Of a stretch of 64,000 nt of DNA, positions 46,925-60,142 are shown in pieces. Position 1 is the stretch's first letter; every line of letters begins with the position of its first letter. Source of the DNA: Diorhabda sublineata (Eukaryota > Arthropoda > Insecta > Coleoptera > Chrysomelidae); assembly GCF_026230105.1 (NCBI RefSeq), contig NC_079480.1, forward strand, positions 14,860,488-14,924,487, read 5' to 3'. The notes under the pieces are model-generated. The model was not told the origin of the DNA. It did no database searches and saw nothing but the letters and a program-made list of their open reading frames with translations. The position numbers and the translations under genes were made by a program.

Positions 46925-47430
46925 ACTACACCAGAGCAGAAATTACCCCCAATAGAGCCTGATCCAGGACTAGAAAGAAAAACATATGAAGTAGCTATCG
47001 AAGTTATTGGATATCCAAACATAGAAGAAAGCACTAGGAAAAACTAGATGATATTATTAACGAAATACTGGATAAAAACTATCGCCCACAGAATGCAATA
47101 TGGAACCGTTCATTCTAATATTGATAGAGGAAGCTCTAAGCGAAGTTATATAATTCTTATAACTTTAATAAGAAATTCAACATTGAAGAGAAACTCGAAG
47201 ACTATCATCAAGGATTCAAAGAAAAGAATAGACGAGGGATCATCTCAACGCTTATTAAATTGAAGAAAATGACTTTGAATAGCTCTAAGGCTGGAATTTT
47301 GAAGAGAGAACGGGCTAACCAACGTCGTTACAGTAGAAAGAGGTAATAGATAGAGCAAGGATCTTTCAACGACTCTTTTCAATGTTGCAATAAAAGGAGT
47401 AATGCGCTGATGACCTGTCATTTCTTAGAA
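46925..47430 (+). pseudogene. LINE reverse transcriptase relic
   Basis: The + strand shows, in shifting frames, IISTLIKLKKMTLNSSKAGI (family LIxLIKMTLxxTxAxV) followed after about 40 bases by QGS and TTLFNVAIKGVMR (family VRQGDxLSTxLFNxALExVxR). These are successive motifs of an RTE/jockey-like reverse transcriptase. The FADD active-site box is not visible afterwards, and the reading frame changes at least twice. Confidence 0.65.
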
Positions 47431-47852
47431 AGTGCAGTTGGAGGTGAATATTAAAACAACAAGTAGCTGAGTAAATTAGAGCGACTAATAGAGACAAAAC
47501 ATGTTCCCGTGAGAAAATGAGGGATAGTATTTTCGAATATTGAGGAGAAAAATCTTGAAAAAGATATTGGGGGCCGGAAAGACCTAATGGAGGATACCTA
47601 AGAAGGTTAAGGAATCACGAAAATTATGAAAATTAGAGGAGCTGAGGACAAATCGTGAAAAGTATAATTAGTAAAGTAAAAATAAGAAAATATTATATGA
47701 AACTCAAAATTCCGCGCTCTTTGAATCGAAATCGAGAAAATGTATTATAGAAGTTTGAAAAAGCATAAAAGAAATTCAACAATTTACTACGTTTGAAAAC
47801 ATTTAATGGAATCTGGTTTAAGTTATAAATTTTCTTTTACCAAGCCGTTAAA

Positions 47853-48859
47853 TAAGAGGATGATGCCAGAAGTACCTCATCTGACCTAGAGATGGCGGTA
47901 GTTGCTTGAAAAATAACACTGTATTCGAAAGTATAGAATCTATGCAAGATATGTTTCAAGTTTGAAGACGCCACGTTGTTGAGTATTTGTTTGGTAGCTA
48001 TCAATAGTGAATTTGTAAAAATGGAAAGAATTGGTCTTCGTTATGTGATACAATACTTTTTTTTGAAATGCGTCAGCTCAACCAAAATAAAAGCTGAACT
48101 ATATACTCTAGGTGAGACTGTTCCTTCGTTGTTTAGTATTTGCTTGGTAAACTTTTTCAGTGAATTTGTAAACCTGGAAAAAATTGGTGATCGTTAAATA
48201 TTTTTATTTGAAATGCCTTAGTTCAACTAATATAAAACTAGATTCTGCTCTACTCTACTACTTGGTCGACCAGAAATGTTGAAGAAAATCAAATGTTTAC
48301 TGGCGTGAGCTAGCAGGCATAGTAAGCATTTCAAAAAATGCGATACATTAAATGTTAATATGTTTGGCAATGTTTCACAGACGAATTTTTGCACCGTTTC
48401 ATAACCACAGATGGAACGTGTGTCCATCAATTCATAAAAAAAACAAAAGAACAATCAAAACAATGGACTGAAAAGTTAGATTCGGTTCCAAAGAAGGAAA
48501 AGACCGTTCTCTATCTACAGGTAAGATCATGGCGTTGGTTTTTATGGAATGCGCGTGGGATAATTTCCATTGACGACATGTCGAAAAAGGAAAAACTACC
48601 AACGAAAGTATTATACGACGTTGGAACGAAAAATCAAGCAAAACGGTCGCATTTGGTGGAGGAGAAAGTGTTGTTTCATCAAGTAAATGCGCCAGCTAAC
48701 ACATCAGCTATTGCAATGCCCAAAATTGATGCATCAATACATCCTATTCACCAGATTTAGCCTCCTCGGATAATTATCTGTTTTCTTGAAAAAATGGCTC
48801 AAAGAGTGAACAATTAATGACTCTCTGTTAGACCAGTTACTTCTGTGAAAATCCTCGTA
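47853..48859 (+). mobile_element. ~1-kb mariner relic with both ends
   Basis: The left end taagaggatgatgccagaag and the right end (reverse complement tacgaggattttcacaga) are diverged mariner termini at TA. The leader (gacctagagatggcggtagt) is shared with other copies. Coding remnants: FLGMFHRRIFAPFHNHRWN-like (helix-turn-helix to DE(T)W, with the Asp block changed to TTDGTCVHQFI), KEQSKQWTEKLDSVPKKEKT, LWNARGIISIDDM, VEEKVLFHQVNAPANTSA (second block, family FHQDNAPCHTS, with Asp replaced by Val), and a broken PYSPDLASSDNY segment. Two tandem partial copies of the ORF start (gttgagtatttgtttggtag and gttgtttagtatttgcttgg) lie at 47968 and 48128. The third block is out of frame. Inactive. Confidence 0.8.
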
Positions 48860-48860
48860 T

Positions 48861-49133
48861 GATAAAAATATATTTTGTACCAAAATTAATTGTGATTTTA
48901 AAATACTGTCGTCTATTAAAATACAAAGTGATCAAAAAGACTATAAAGAAGCTGCCGAAAAAGAGGTAACTACCCCATACTTGGAATTTGGGCTCTATAA
49001 GGTACCATATCAATTACGACCCGAGCAAATGGCTGAAGAACCAGATGAAGTCTTGGTAAATAGACGTTTTAGACTTAAAACAAAAATAGACTCGGAGCCA
49101 TATGATCTAAGAAGTCCGAGAAACTTCTCGTGA
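48861..49133 (+). other. unassigned open segment without start codon
   Basis: One frame is open from the mariner right end to a TGA at 49131-49133 and reads, from 48921, IQSDQKDYKEAAEKEVTTPY followed by LEFGLYKVPYQLRPEQMAEE and PDEVLVNRRFRLKTKID. The composition is balanced and protein-like, unlike its AT-rich surroundings, but I do not recognise it. The only in-frame Met leads to a very short product. It could be a host exon fragment, a captured gene piece or a mobile-element part. No splice sites were confirmed. Confidence 0.35.
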
Positions 49134-49241
49134 TAACCAAAAACTACATTAAACTCCAAAGAGTAGTACTAACACCTTTGGAAGTGAGACACAAATACCC
49201 CACCTTCATTAGGAAGCAGAGATGGAGAGTGTTTTCTCTAA

Positions 49242-49412
49242 TGGTGGGTCCACACGATACAGACTTTGATTCGTACAGATATCTGTTCAGATTATGAAGT
49301 CGGAATAAAAAATTTGGAAAATGGAATTTAAATTTATTAGCTACGATAAATACGCACTTACATGGGTACTTACATGGAATTTTATGGAAGTCTGTATCGT
49401 GTGGACCCACCA
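49242..49412. mobile_element. 171-bp PIF/Harbinger-type MITE, perfect ends
   Basis: The first 25 bases (tggtgggtccacacgataca, then gactt) are perfectly complementary to the last 25. The element is flanked on both sides by TAA (49239-49241 and 49413-49415), the 3-bp target duplication of PIF/Harbinger elements. No coding. Perfect ends and an intact duplication suggest a recent insertion. Confidence 0.85.
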
Positions 49413-49419
49413 TAAGTGT

Positions 49420-50150
49420 AGCTGCGGACTTGTTGGAGAGCAATCAATTCATAATCTACATTTAAGTGCGTGTCTAGTACGTTTTAACCAAGAATTATCT
49501 TATTTGGAGACTCTGTATATGTACACTGTTGCTTTATTTTTAAATACGTACGCTTTTAACAAAATTTTCTGTCATTTCTATTTCGAATTTCGATAATATT
49601 GAATGTTGTTCAGCTATAAATGTTTCCATATTTATACAGAAGCAAAAAATTAATGGTATATCCATCGATCAAACTATACGTAACCTTACTGTGAAGCAAA
49701 TTAATTATTAAGCACTGGGAAAAATTTAATTATTAATCAAAAGAGTTAACGTCCACGGGTCAGAGCGTTTTATATTTTCATACTTGACAATGATATATTA
49801 GAAAGAATGACGATCAAAGGGGTATTTAGAGTTTAGGCCGAGAACAGATTTATGTATATTTCATTTTAAAAATCGATTACTAAAAGTTTTTTTAAAAGAG
49901 TAGGTATTTCATGATTCACTCGATAAACTTTTTAACTTTTTTCATGGATATGATACAGATACTTTTGATTAAAACTAATGGTGAATACAGTTATGGTAAA
50001 ATAGAATTAAGCGTCTCATAAATAACTTCAATGGTAAATGCTTTTGCTGACCATCTGAAAAATGTCTTCTAATCAAATAGATGTTCACCAAAAAGAACTA
50101 AAACAATCTATCAGAACTACCACTAACAAAAATATCTAAAAATAAATCAA
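49420..50150. other. no gene seen
   Basis: AT-rich sequence; an open frame across the MITE (49321-49596) only reflects the absence of stops. Confidence 0.4.
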
Positions 50151-50159
50151 GGATCTCAT

Positions 50160-50640
50160 GAAGTCATCAGGGTATTGATTGATAAATGCCAAAGGCCTCC
50201 TCAAACTAATCCTGGTAAACCAACCGAAGATGTAACTTCTTATAGACCAATAAGCTTACACCGTATCTCATCCATAATACCAGAAAAGATACTAAAAACT
50301 AAACTAGAAACTATCATCCCATATAATCATTTAATTCCAGAACACAAATGCAATGGAAATAGCAAGAATCATTTTAATTCCCAAGCCTGGTAAACCAACC
50401 GAAGATGTAACTTCTTATAAACCAAAAAGCTTGCTCCGTACCTTATCTAAAATACCAGAAAAGATAATAAAAACTAGACTAGAAACAATCATCCCAAATA
50501 ACCACTGGTGTTCAAGAGGAGCACGTCATTGTCGAACAGGTACAACGGGGAAGAAGAAAAGTTATCCTCTGCTGTGTTCTTGGATGTTAACAAGGCTTTT
50601 GACAAAGTCTGGCATACTTGTATATAACTAAGAAGCCCTC
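50160..50640 (+). pseudogene. jockey-like LINE RT relic with 175-bp tandem duplication
   Basis: The + strand reads PGKPTEDVTSYRPISLHRIS followed by SIIPEKILKTKLETII (family: PGKPxxxxxSYRPISLLxxLSKIxEKxxxxRLxxxI), the start of the polymerase domain. The block starting cctggtaaaccaaccgaaga at 50211 is repeated at 50386 with about 10% change, so this part is duplicated in tandem. After the second copy, in another frame, SSAVFLDVNKAFDKVWHTCI gives polymerase motif A (FLDVxxAFDKVWH), with the catalytic Asp kept. The element ends soon after. Confidence 0.8.
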
Positions 50641-50691
50641 AACCTCTTCCTCATCTGTAAATCATATTCAACTGACCCTCATTTCCTTGTT

Positions 50692-51027
50692 ACATACCGA
50701 AACAAAAGACTGAAAAGGGAAAACCAGCTCCAAAGAAGGAAAAGATCATTCCATATACAGGTAAAGTCATGTGGTCGTTTTTTTGGTTTGCACGTGGGAT
50801 AACTTCCATTGACTATGTTGAAAAAGGAAAAACTACCAACGGCGATTATTATTGCAATGTTTGAGGGAAATTTTTTTTTTCCAGACGTGAAAAAATGGCC
50901 CAGTGGTAAAAGATTTTCAAATAATAAGAGGTGATGTCGATAGTTGATGGCTGGGGAAAAGTATGGAGCTAAAAAGATATTACGTGTTTTCCTTTTAGGG
51001 CCAGGTACTTCTAGGATCATCCTCGTA
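50692..51027 (+). mobile_element. mariner relic, central and right-end part
   Basis: The + strand reads KPAPKKEKIIPYTGKVMWSF followed by FWFARGITSIDYVEKGKTTN (family: GEPAPKKAKTVPSAGKVMASVFWDARGIIFIDYLEKGKT). It jumps to FPDVKKWPSGKRFSNN, normally after the third catalytic block. The right terminus gggccaggtacttctaggat followed by catcctcgta is well preserved and matches the left end at 13879. It is inserted just behind the LINE relic. Confidence 0.8.
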
Positions 51028-51301
51028 CAATAAATTTGTTCTCTGTATCTGTACACGCCGTAAATTGATGAAGATGACTTTAAGTTGCAAATAAACATGC
51101 ATAAAATCGTTGCGTGCCTCCACTATACTTCTTAGACATCTTCTTGTTTGTTTTCAATGAACGGAGAGTCATAGAAGTTTACTTTAAGCCCTATTGAACC
51201 AGGGGTTCTGCAAACCTTGTAGGAAGAAAGGATACATGCTATAACAAGTACCTACAAAATTTTTGAGGTTATGTAGAAAATTATTGAAACATTTCGTAGT
51301 T

Positions 51302-53255
<1,954 letters not shown>

Positions 53256-53257
53256 TT

Positions 53258-53395
53258 AATAACCTAAACTTACCTGAAACAAATTAACTTTATCTAATCT
53301 AAACTAATATAACCTAATCTAACATAACTTAATCTAACCTCACATTACCTAACCTAACCTAAACTAATGAAACGTAACCAAACTAACTTACCAAA
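53258..53395 (-). repeat. degenerate telomere-type (CCTAA)n block
   Basis: Across about 135 bp, variants of taacctaa recur every five or ten bases (taacctaaactt, aatctaac, cctaacctaacctaaact). They are consistent with a decayed TTAGG array read on the opposite strand. It abuts the ~230-bp satellite array. Confidence 0.65.
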
Positions 53396-53399
53396 ACCT

Positions 53400-54545
53400 T
53401 AGAAATTTTGTCCAAGTGTGTATAAAAAAATGCAGGATTTGGTTTGTAAAATCTCTCAGAATCTATTAATGCAAAAAATTTGATGCTATTTGTATTTGGT
53501 TACGTAAAATCGATAATTTCTTCTGGATTCTTCTAATTTTTGGTATATGTTATCAAATTCATATTTCAAATAAGTTATTGCTAGTGAAAAACAAACCAAT
53601 TCAATAATTATTTCTTTTTTTTATTATTAATTGATCGAAGTGTGTATCAAGAGAAAAAAATTTTGAGATTTGCTGTATAGAATCTTTCAGAATCTACAAA
53701 TTCAAAAAAAATTGATGCCGTATGTTTTTGGTTACGTAAAATCGATACTTTCTTCTAAATTCTTCTAATTTTTTGTATATTTTATCAAATTCATATTTCA
53801 AAAAAAGTTTTTGCTAGTGAAAAACAAACCATTTCAATAATTATTTTTCTGTTTTCATTTTTAAATAGTCCAAGTGTGCATCAACAAAAAAACTTAAAGA
53901 TTTGCTTTGTAAAATCTCTCAGAATCTACTATTAATGCAAAAAATTTGATGCTGTATATTTTTGGTTACGTAAAATCGATAATTTCTTCTAAATTATTCT
54001 AATTTTCAGTATATTTTAGCAAATTCATATTTCAAATGAGGTTTCTGCTACTGAAAAACAAAGCAATTCAATTTGTATTTTTTTGTTTTTAGTTTTAAAT
54101 AGTCCAAGTGTGTACCAAGAAAAAAAAATAAGATTTGCTGTGTAGAATCTTTCAGAATCTACCAATTTTAAAAAAAATTGATGCCGTATATTTTTGGTTA
54201 CATAAAATCAATAATTTCTTTTGAATTCTTCTAAGTTTTTGTATATTTTAGCAAATTCGTATTTCAAATAAGGTTTCTGCTACTGAAAAACAAAGCAATT
54301 CAATAAGTATTTTTTTGTTTTAAGTTTCAAATAGTCCAAGTGTGTATCAAGAAAAAAACATTACGATTTGCTGTGTAGAATCTTTCAGAATCTACCAATT
54401 CAAAAAAATTTGATGCCCTTTATGTTTTTGGTTACGTAAAATCGATAATCTCTTCTGAATACTTCTAATTTTTGGTATATTTTAACAAATTCATATTTCA
54501 ATTAAGGTCTCTGTTACTGCAATTCAATAATTATTTTCTACAAAA
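53400..54545 (+). repeat. ~230-bp satellite array, ~5 copies
   Basis: The phrase ccaagtgtgtatcaa and the following block recur with anchors at 53412, 53636, 53870, 54104 and 54336 (spacings 224, 234, 234 and 232). Each unit contains ctttcagaatctaccaattc, tttttggttacgtaaaatcg and aaattcatatttcaaat. Divergence between units is moderate. Non-coding. Confidence 0.9.
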
Positions 54546-54549
54546 AGTT

Positions 54550-55830
54550 TATTCAATATAATTTTTTCGCGTTCTCCAAATTACTTGCAGAGAATATCGA
54601 AGCTCCTGTTAAAAACTGATAAAAAATATTACCAAGAAGTAAAAAAACGGCAGCTAACAGGATCTGGTTAACTGGAGCAAGAAGCAATATGTCTGCATTG
54701 TAGTTTCCACATCGATGAGCCTTGCCTGTCAAATATAATTAACTTCCCACGTGATTTACTGTCCTTGCCTTGTCATGCGAAAGGACACATAATAGATCGA
54801 TGAAATGTTGCATTCCATTTTTTTTCGTGATTATAAACAACAAACCTATAATGAATTTATTAAAATATTCACATAACAACCAGATTGGATAAATTGGGTG
54901 TCTTCTTCTCAACCGGATATTTCTTGTTAGATTTTTATGAATTGTACCTTTATAACATTAGCAAAAATTATTGTTTGTGAAGATTACCTTAGATTAAACT
55001 TCCATTATTTGACATAAGATATAATTATTGATCATTATATCTTGGATGACTTGAAAAACTATTTTCTTGAAATTCTACAGAGTGATTTTCTTCATTTTCG
55101 ATCATATACTTCACGAAACCTTCATCCAAAATTTTATCAAAAACTATTAGCTGAATTTCAGACCTTATAGATCTATTTTTTAGCAAATCTTTTAAAAAAG
55201 CTAAATATCTAATTTCCTTTCTAGTTATTTTGAGCATTAAAGACAGGTTGAAGACAATTCTTATTATCACAACCGCATTTCTTTAATAATCGATACTATA
55301 CATTCATTTTGTGGCAATTTAATAAAATTTAATAAATCACTTTCCATTTAATCGTTTGCTAATTCCCGAGAAAAAACCTCACAAAAGAGAATTCGTGTAT
55401 ATATATCTTTCGTCAATTTCCTTTTTAATTTACTACAGATTTATTAAAGAAATTGGATTCAATCAAAGCATCGCGAACTTTCGAAAAGAAAAAACGAAAA
55501 AAAAATATTTCTATGGAAATACCAGTAATACGGATAATGATAATAATAATTCATGAAGAAGACGAGATACAAGAAGAACTAATTTGCAACAACAACTAAA
55601 CAAACAATAAAATCGATAAAGAAAGAACAATGGAGTTCCAAACTACTGCATGTGCACACACTACATAAGAAATTGAGAAAGAAATATTGAACCAAAAGCA
55701 GACATGACCATAAGATCAAATCAACTTTAGCATAAGGGTTTAAGTTGGAAATAATGATGATAATAATAATAATGTACAGATCTATGACGTGCCTACCCAA
55801 TTACAGCTTGTATAACTAACATAATTTAAA
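54550..55830. other. no supported gene
   Basis: AT-rich; short A-rich runs and (ATA)n-like pieces at 55540-55560 and 55755-55775. No motifs. Confidence 0.4.
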
Positions 55831-55839
55831 GGCACGTCG

Positions 55840-57350
55840 AGGAAAATAGCAGAGAAAGATCCACGAAATATACACATTGCTTTCGTAGATTACAAGAAAG
55901 CGTTTGATAATGCAGATTTATAGAATCTAACAAACTCAACAACAATTATCTCTAATCATCTCCATATGGATGATATCAAGTATATCAATACGCAGTGAAT
56001 GAGCTTCAAATCAATCATCTTCTTGGTATAATTTGAAATTTAGACTGTCATGTGGAAGACTCTAAATATCGAGAAAAACGGGGAAATCTACAAATACCTA
56101 GGCTAGACTAAAAGCAGGAAAAAGCTAGAATCCAGCATCAATAAACCAAAAGAGTGAAGTTACTTATGAAATCCGAATTAAATACAGGCAACTTAGTCCA
56201 TGCAATCAACACCTATGCCACGTACTCTTTTGGACAAAAACAGAGCTAGAGGGTGTTCAAAAGTTGATACGAACAATGATGACGAAGAACCACAGCCACC
56301 AACCGAAGTTTTAAACTATTAGAACGAAATTAAAACGAAAAGAGGCTGGAAGAGGTTTGATCGACCTTCTTAACCTGCACTCTCGATAGGTAATGAAACT
56401 ACGTGAATTCTTTCATACTAAATCAGAAATCTCAACAGAATTTGACTCAAATATAGGAGAGAAGCTGGAACAGTGGACACGAAAGGCATTACACGAACTC
56501 AACCAGCCGTATGTTGACAAGGAAGCTCCAAACAGATGGTTCAATAGCGGAAATATCTCTCCAGAGACCGAAAGCTTCGTGATGTCTATCCAGGATCAAG
56601 TTATTAACATGAATAACTACAAGAAAAATGTTATTAAGGATCCAAACGCCCAATTTGACAAATGCAGAAAGTGCCAACAAACATCAGAGACCATCCAACG
56701 TATAACATCTGCTTGTAGTGTGTTAGCTAATATTGACTATCGGCATAACCAAGTGATCAAATATCTTCTGCTTCTTCCAGTGTCTGCTTAATTCTAATAA
56801 AGGTTGGGAATCATCCTTTGGAATTCCTCACGATCTTCAGTCATACGTATTAGTTTTAAGCACGTACATGGAACCAATCTCGAAGGTCTTTCAACCATGA
56901 AAATCTTTTTCTACCCAGGCCACGCTTGCCTTCTATCTTTCTTTTATTGTTAAGCTGTTTTCCATTCCATGATGCTCAAATATCATCCACCAGAAACTGG
57001 TCAACAAGTTCGGTCTTCTCAATTCGATTCGAGCATCAGAAGGAGCTCTAAAATGACAATTTTAAACTCGATAGGTCCATTACAGACCTGACATCGTGAT
57101 GATTGATAGAAGAGTCAATTTAGTTCTTTTCGTCGACGTAGCAAAACCAAACATTCTTAACAAACATCAGCAGAAGTTGATCAAGTACGTTAATCCCGCA
57201 GTTGAGATTAAACAGTGTTGTGGTACAGCGAAATAGTACCAGATATTATGTCAGCAGCCGGCGTCGGACTTAAGACCCTACATGTTAACATCCCCAAACT
57301 GGTATTACCAAAAAAACACCTTCAATATTGAATAAATTGTCTTTTGTATT
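55840..57350 (+). pseudogene. R4/Dong-type LINE relic: RT to REL-endonuclease
   Basis: Order on the + strand: HIAFVDYKKAFDNADL (polymerase motif A, family WIDYKKAYDSV) at 55880; EKNGEIYKYLG (thumb-side motif) near 56070; an open frame 56393-56791 with NRWFNSGNISPETESFVMSI followed by QDQVI and CRKCQQTSETIQRITSAC, the C-terminal Cys-Cys-(His)-Cys motif (His replaced by Arg); then NRPDIVMIDRRVN...LFVDVAKPN and IKYVNPAVEIKQ near 57075-57215, and IMSAAGVGLKTL. Together these match the restriction-enzyme-like endonuclease at the C-terminus of R4/Dong LINEs, including the RPD...D core. Many stops and frame changes; the 5' half is absent. Confidence 0.75.
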
Positions 57351-57499
57351 ATAGTAATATAACCCCGTGTGGTCGTAAAAGTCCGAAAATGATATTCCAC
57401 TCTTAGATCCTTACCTCCCTTGGTCAACCATACTCTCTTGACCTGTTGAGGATTAAGGTAGTGGTTTCATGTTCGAAAAATGAGCTGCAGATTCAGCGC

Positions 57500-57870
57500 C
57501 AATCGCATCGTGACGCCCAGTAGATTTACCATGGAAGAAGAATCACTAGCTCAACTCCATAGGCTCTTACTGTTTCTATGACTAAGAAAGCCGGATTGTC
57601 TAAAAAGCGCATGAATTGGACCAATGAGTTGATTCATTCATTATGTACTGTTACTTTAAATAAACCAATATGGAGGCAGATATGACCAGTTTTGTGAAAA
57701 GAATTAGCTTCTTCAGGATACTTATACACATTATTACAATTACCTGCTGGAAAATGACTCTCCTACGATAGACAGGTGACAAATAATGGGCTTGATATCC
57801 TGATGGTTGATAGGAGAGTCAATTCAGTGCTTGTCGATGATTCCGAACACTCACAACGTTTTCAATAGTA
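57500..57870 (+). pseudogene. second R4/Dong relic: N-terminus joined to endonuclease end
   Basis: The + strand reads SKKRMNWTNELIHSLCTVTL, resembling the Myb-like DNA-binding start of R4/Dong ORFs (RxxWTxExNxxIMRxY). Near 57765 it jumps to DRQVTNNGLDILMVDRRVNS followed by VLVDD, a copy of the endonuclease segment seen at 57080-57140. Everything between, including the polymerase, is missing. Sited 150 bp downstream of the first relic, possibly parts of one rearranged insertion. Confidence 0.6.
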
Positions 57871-57874
57871 GCTT

Positions 57875-59365
57875 TGGTAATAATGTGAATAATTCATTCA
57901 GATTTGGGTTTCAGATTGAAATTAAAACTGTTTAAAAAGCTTGGAATGTTTCGTAGTAAATGATATTAGAGTGAGGAACAGTCGGGATGTTTTTCGATGA
58001 TTAAAACTTGACTTGAAGATTGAATTATAGATTTATATTATATAATTTATTTGTGATAAACGCTCAATGTGAGTATAGTTGAAATTCAAATCGATTTCGC
58101 TCTACCCCACCTAGATTTTCTGCTCTTTTTGTACCGCAATTTATTAATCAAAGTTGAAATCCATCATAATTTTCCTTTGATGTTCAATCATGAGAAATAC
58201 ACAGTGAGTTTCACATTTTTTTTATAAATAAGCCTTCCATTTTCATGGTTTTCTTTACGAAACTGCTTTGCAACTACTTATGTATGAGTGAAAAGTAAAA
58301 CCTAATTTTCAATGCAAAACTTAGTACAGAATAGTCTCAATATTTCTCAAATTGTTTGGTTTTTTATAACCACAAGTTGTATAGAACAATAGAAAGAAGT
58401 TTGGATAGGCCAAAAGCCCTGTGTGTTGAAGTATTACATAGTCGTATCACTAGAATTTTTCTATAAGTTCATATTTGCTAATAAAAGCTAGAAATTTTTG
58501 TCTTATTCCAATTCTAAGTCTCTCATACCAATAAGTGTCATTGAAAATTCGATTTCAGGTTTTTTCATATAGTATAGAGGTCCGAGATATGTATTTTTAA
58601 CAGTTTATTCTAGTCGCACTGCGATTATGTAAAATTGAATCATTGAATTGAGAGTTATCAAATAAGAGAGATTTGGCGAGTTCAAACAGCACTTAACGCT
58701 CTAAGAAAACAAAAATTTTAGATAAAAATCAAACTACTGTCCTTGGAGGAATATTGAATTACATCTCTTCTGAAGAACGTGATGTTCATCGATCTTTTTG
58801 TCATTATTAACATTCTTAATAGCTCGCAATTGCAGGGGTTGTATACACTGACTAGTTTCGACGTTCTTGTGTCAAATTAGAGCGGCGTAGCAACCTCTCT
58901 AAACTGAAATAAAGACAACACCAAACAGCGCTGTTATTTGATTCTTGTAGTTAATTATACCACAGCAACTGTATTTGGCGTTATCATCATTTCCAACTGC
59001 AAACCACGCCGATAATATAGATTACATTCCGATGGAGTTTGAGGTGTGTCCAATATACCAAAATAGCTATAGATACAAATAAATGTGATAGTTACCACTT
59101 GATTTTTAAGCTATCCGGGTGTATTAAAAATTATTTAGAGGTTATGTCAAGATCTACAAGTCGTATGATTTTGTATTTTTTGACATTATTCATTCTTGAA
59201 ATTTTTTTGTTAAAAGTATAGGGGATAGGTGGTTCAAACACTCAGGTACAGTAGGACATGTTATAACTATGTCTTGGTTCATACTTTTCGTAGAAAAATC
59301 ATAATAAATTCTGTTTTCAAGGTTAAAAAATGAGAAAATCGTGTGTATTATTAGAGGGTCGCGAG
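57875..59365. other. no supported gene
   Basis: AT-rich; no motif. A short less AT-rich patch at 58850-58990 has no open frame of note. Confidence 0.4.
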
Positions 59366-59369
59366 TTTT

Positions 59370-60056
59370 GCGAATTCAATTTTGTTAGCAATTCGCTACA
59401 GGATGAATTTCGTTACAGTGGTCCAAAATCTGTTGTTGCACAACAGAAAATATCGATGTTCTACGTGAACTTATCTTAAAATATCGTCATGTGAACTACC
59501 GTGAGATTGATGAATACTTGGGCATTAGTTCCAATTGCACACATTCAATTTTGAACGTACATTTGCAAAGAATTCAATCGGGATGCTTCAAGAGACAAAC
59601 ATCTACTGTATGGGTCTTTCAAGAAGCAAAACTAGTTCACATACGAAGCACTTCGAAGCAAATGGTCGCCTGTTTGTTCAGAATAACTGTATATATGACC
59701 ACTTTTCCGTTAAAGCAACATATAATGATCAGTTCTGTGGATTTGTACATATCAATTCAAACAAAAACGTTGTTGAGCAGCCAAAACATCTAATGGATTA
59801 TCCACCGTACAGTCCTAATTTGGTATCCAAAGATTCCCGCAGATTAAAAATAACGAGCGGTTGATGCGTTCAAATCACATGTTTTGGCGGTACCTCAATC
59901 CGAATGGAGAAAAATGCTTCGAAAATTGATTAAATAAATCTCATGGAAGAGTTTTTGATTCTAATGCAGAATATCTTGAAAAAGAATGAAGTCATTTCTA
60001 CTCATAAGCGTTCGGTTTTAATTTTCTATCTAAAAACTTAAGTAGCAATCCTTGTA
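59370..60056 (+). mobile_element. mariner relic, same subfamily as the tandem array
   Basis: The + strand shows HVNYREIDEYLGISSNCTHS (second helix-turn-helix, family YREIEESLGISSTSIHSIL), then STVWVFQEAKLVHIRSTSKQ followed by MVACLF (family STVWVFQDEPxPxKxxRxRSTSKQMVACFF). In another frame, LMDYPPYSPNLVSKD (third block, with Asp changed to Asn), DAFKSHVLAVPQSEW-like after a frame change, and the 3' end taagtagcaatccttgta. The first catalytic block and the HHDNAxxH block are deleted. The VPQSEW segment is the single-copy equivalent of the 111-bp units. Confidence 0.8.
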
Positions 60057-60142
60057 TTTTCAATTCTTTGCTAACTGACATTCTCCATCTATGTGGACGA
60101 TATTTATCGTGAACTAAGCAGGTTTAATCATGAATTTTAGTA

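Noticed and set aside
49321..49596. 91-codon + strand open frame
   Set aside because: It runs through the MITE and beyond without any motif; an artefact of low stop density.
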